Shown: positions 4,363 to 5,930 of the stretch, one piece after another
Position numbering within the stretch: position 1 is the stretch's first letter
Layout of the letters: each line of letters starts with the position of its first letter
Source of the DNA: Actinomycetes bacterium
Lineage (GTDB): Bacteria; Actinomycetota; Acidimicrobiia; Acidimicrobiales; RAAP-2
Direction: 5' to 3'
DNA: 5,930 bases
Assembly (NCBI GenBank): GCA_021787255.1
Contig: JAJYMD010000052.1
Span: 1 to 5,930 of the forward strand
Notes under the pieces: model-generated
Told to the model about the DNA's origin: nothing
The model's database searches: none
What the model saw: the letters and a program-made list of their open reading frames with translations, nothing else
Program-made: the position numbers and the translations under genes

Positions 4363-5930
4363 ATGGCGGACCGTCGCCGCTGGCAGGAGGAATTCGACCG
4401 GTCGCCGTCGCGCGGCGTCCCCTTCGAGACCATGTCGGGGATCCCGCTCGAGGCGGTCTACGGCCCCGACCCACGCAAGAGCGAGCAGGTCGGGCTCCCC
4501 GGCCAGTTCCCCTACACGCGAGGCCCCTACGCCTCGATGTACCGATCCCGGCTCTGGACGATGCGCCAGTTCGCCGGGTTCGGCACGGCCGAGGACACGA
4601 ACCAGCGGTTCAAGGAGCTCCTCCGGTCCGGAGGCAACGGGCTCTCCACCGCCTTCGACATGCCGACGCTGCTCGGACGCGACTCCGACGACCCGCTGGC
4701 CAGAGGCGAGGTCGGACGAGCCGGCGTCGCCATCGACACGCTCGACGACATGGGGCGCCTCTTCGAGGGGATCGACCTCGGCTCGGTCACCACGTCGATG
4801 ACGATCAACTCGTCTGCCGCGCCTGTCATGGCCATGTACGTCGCCCTCGCCGACGAGACCCGAGTGCCCCGACCGGCGCTCGGCGGGACCATTCAGAACG
4901 ACATCTTGAAGGAGTACCAGGCGCAGAAGGAGTACGTCTTCCCGCCGCGCCCCTCGGTGCGCCTCGTGACCGACCTCATCCGTTTCGCGTCGGCAGAGCT
5001 TCCGCGCTGGCACCCCGTCTCCGTCTCCGGCTACCACATCCGCGAAGCCGGGTCCACCGCCGTCCAGGAGCTCGCCTTCACGCTCGCGAACGGGTTCGCG
5101 TACATCGAGGCGGCCATCGCCGCGGGGCTCGCCATCGACGACTTCGCACCTCGTCTCAGCTTCTTCTTCAACGCGCACATCGACTTCTTCGAAGAGATCG
5201 CGAAGTACCGGGCCGCGCGACGGATCTACGCCCGGTGGCTGCGCGACCGCTACGGCGCCAGCGACCCGCGCTCGATGGCGTTGCGGTTCCACACCCAGAC
5301 CGCGGGCGTCTCGCTCACCGCCCAGCAGCCCGAGGTGAACCTGGCGAGGGTGGCGATCGAGGCGCTCGCCGCAGTGCTCGGCGGGACCCAGAGCCTCCAC
5401 ACCGACGCCTACGACGAAGCGCTCGCGCTGCCGACCGAGAAGGCGGCCAGACTGGCCCTCCGCACCCAGCAGGTCATCGCCGAGGAGACGGGCGTGGTCC
5501 ACGTCGCGGACCCGCTCGGGGGTTCATGGTTCCTCGAGGAGCTCACCGACGAGCTCGAACGGAGAGCCGAGGCGGTGTTCTCCCATCTCCTCGAGGAAGG
5601 CTCGGGCTCGATGCTCGAGGGGGTCCTCGCCTGCATCGAAGACGGGTGGTTCTGCACGGAGATCGCGGACGCCGCCTACAGGTTCTCCTCGAAGCTCGCG
5701 TCGGGGCAGTGGGTACAGGTGGGCGTGAACGGCTACAAGGAGGGAGACGACCGCGAGACCCCCATCCTCTACGTCGACCCTGCGGTCGAGCAGCGCCAGC
5801 TCGGGCGGCTCGCCGCCGTGAAGCAGGCGCGCGACGACGATGCGGTCCGACGGTGCCTCGAGCGCCTCGCGCAGGAGGCCGCCGACCCCACGGCAAACCT
5901 GATGCCCGGGCTCATCGACGCCGCGAAGGC
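4363..5930 (+). CDS. Coenzyme B12-dependent acyl-CoA mutase large subunit, isobutyryl-CoA mutase-like (C-terminus cut by window edge)
   Basis: A member of the methylmalonyl-CoA mutase family, which rearranges the carbon skeleton of acyl-CoA thioesters by adenosylcobalamin radical chemistry. The 522 visible residues cover the substrate-binding TIM barrel: RGPYASMYRSRLWTMRQFAGFG (residues 53-74), STAFDMPTLLGRDSDDP (95-111), GGTIQNDILKEYQAQKEY (174-191), SGYHIREAG (222-230), FAPRLSFFFNAHIDFFEEIAK and HTQTAGVSLTAQQPE. Tyr224-His225 match catalytic Tyr243-His244 of Propionibacterium methylmalonyl-CoA mutase (offset 19). With that offset, Phe70 replaces its Tyr89 and Gln188 its Arg207, as Phe80 and Gln198 do in isobutyryl-CoA mutase. 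Ala97 stands where 2-hydroxyisobutyryl-CoA mutase has Asp117. The best guess is isobutyryl-/n-butyryl-CoA interconversion or a related branched acyl-CoA. About 30 C-terminal residues are missing. No B12-binding DxHxxG domain is seen, so a separate small subunit is expected. The start rests on family alignment and the -10 box; there is no ribosome site. Confidence 0.93.
   Translation, partial: MADRRRWQEEFDRSPSRGVPFETMSGIPLEAVYGPDPRKSEQVGLPGQFPYTRGPYASMYRSRLWTMRQFAGFGTAEDTNQRFKELLRSGGNGLSTAFDMPTLLGRDSDDPLARGEVGRAGVAIDTLDDMGRLFEGIDLGSVTTSMTINSSAAPVMAMYVALADETRVPRPALGGTIQNDILKEYQAQKEYVFPPRPSVRLVTDLIRFASAELPRWHPVSVSGYHIREAGSTAVQELAFTLANGFAYIEAAIAAGLAIDDFAPRLSFFFNAHIDFFEEIAKYRAARRIYARWLRDRYGASDPRSMALRFHTQTAGVSLTAQQPEVNLARVAIEALAAVLGGTQSLHTDAYDEALALPTEKAARLALRTQQVIAEETGVVHVADPLGGSWFLEELTDELERRAEAVFSHLLEEGSGSMLEGVLACIEDGWFCTEIADAAYRFSSKLASGQWVQVGVNGYKEGDDRETPILYVDPAVEQRQLGRLAAVKQARDDDAVRRCLERLAQEAADPTANLMPGLIDAAK

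Noticed and set aside
3043..5502. 819-codon minus-strand frame crossing the spacer and running opposite the mutase
   Set aside because: It passes through the mutase antisense, the tandem repeat and an out-of-frame part of sufB; no protein family spans these and the composition is that of a shadow frame.

Overview
The window comes from a very GC-rich bacterial chromosome. Third codon positions are almost all G or C, and Shine-Dalgarno sites of the GGAGG type precede the suf genes. The SufB and SufD sequences, and a mutase that resembles Streptomyces IcmA along its whole length, point to an actinobacterium. A lineage near the Acidimicrobiia is my best guess, by general resemblance only.

Layout: two transcription units diverge from a 367-base spacer (3996-4362). 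Leftward on the minus strand runs part of a suf iron-sulfur assembly operon: sufB (3995 to 1608), a small four-cysteine protein of unknown function (1514 or 1508 to 1158), then sufD (1161, running off the left edge). The small gene and sufD share an ATGA stop/start overlap. SufB carries an in-frame intein of 329 residues (2634-3620). It has intact splicing residues (Cys1, His-Asn end, Ser+1) and a shrunken LAGLIDADG endonuclease region that has lost one catalytic aspartate. Rightward on the plus strand, from 4363 past the right edge, runs the large subunit of a coenzyme B12-dependent acyl-CoA mutase. Its three specificity positions (Phe70, Ala97, Gln188) match isobutyryl-CoA mutase, not methylmalonyl-CoA mutase.

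The spacer holds a candidate operator on the sufB side (palindrome 4122-4133), a 13-bp direct duplication (4161-4186), a six-unit GC-rich tandem repeat (4211-4321), and a compact mutase promoter. In that promoter a perfect 7+7 bp palindrome (4335-4352) overlaps a TATCAT -10 box lying six bases before the ATG, the layout of a leaderless mRNA under repression.

How the genes work together: SufB and SufD should form the scaffold (with SufC, expected outside the window) on which Fe-S clusters are built. The intein must splice before SufB can work. The four-cysteine protein is co-transcribed and probably translationally coupled to sufD, so it is a candidate Suf accessory factor. The mutase is a separate unit with no evident link to Fe-S assembly. 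I see no RNA genes, insertion sequences, CRISPR arrays or defence genes. The strongest leads are the four-cysteine protein, the SufB intein and its insertion site, and the mutase's specificity and promoter.
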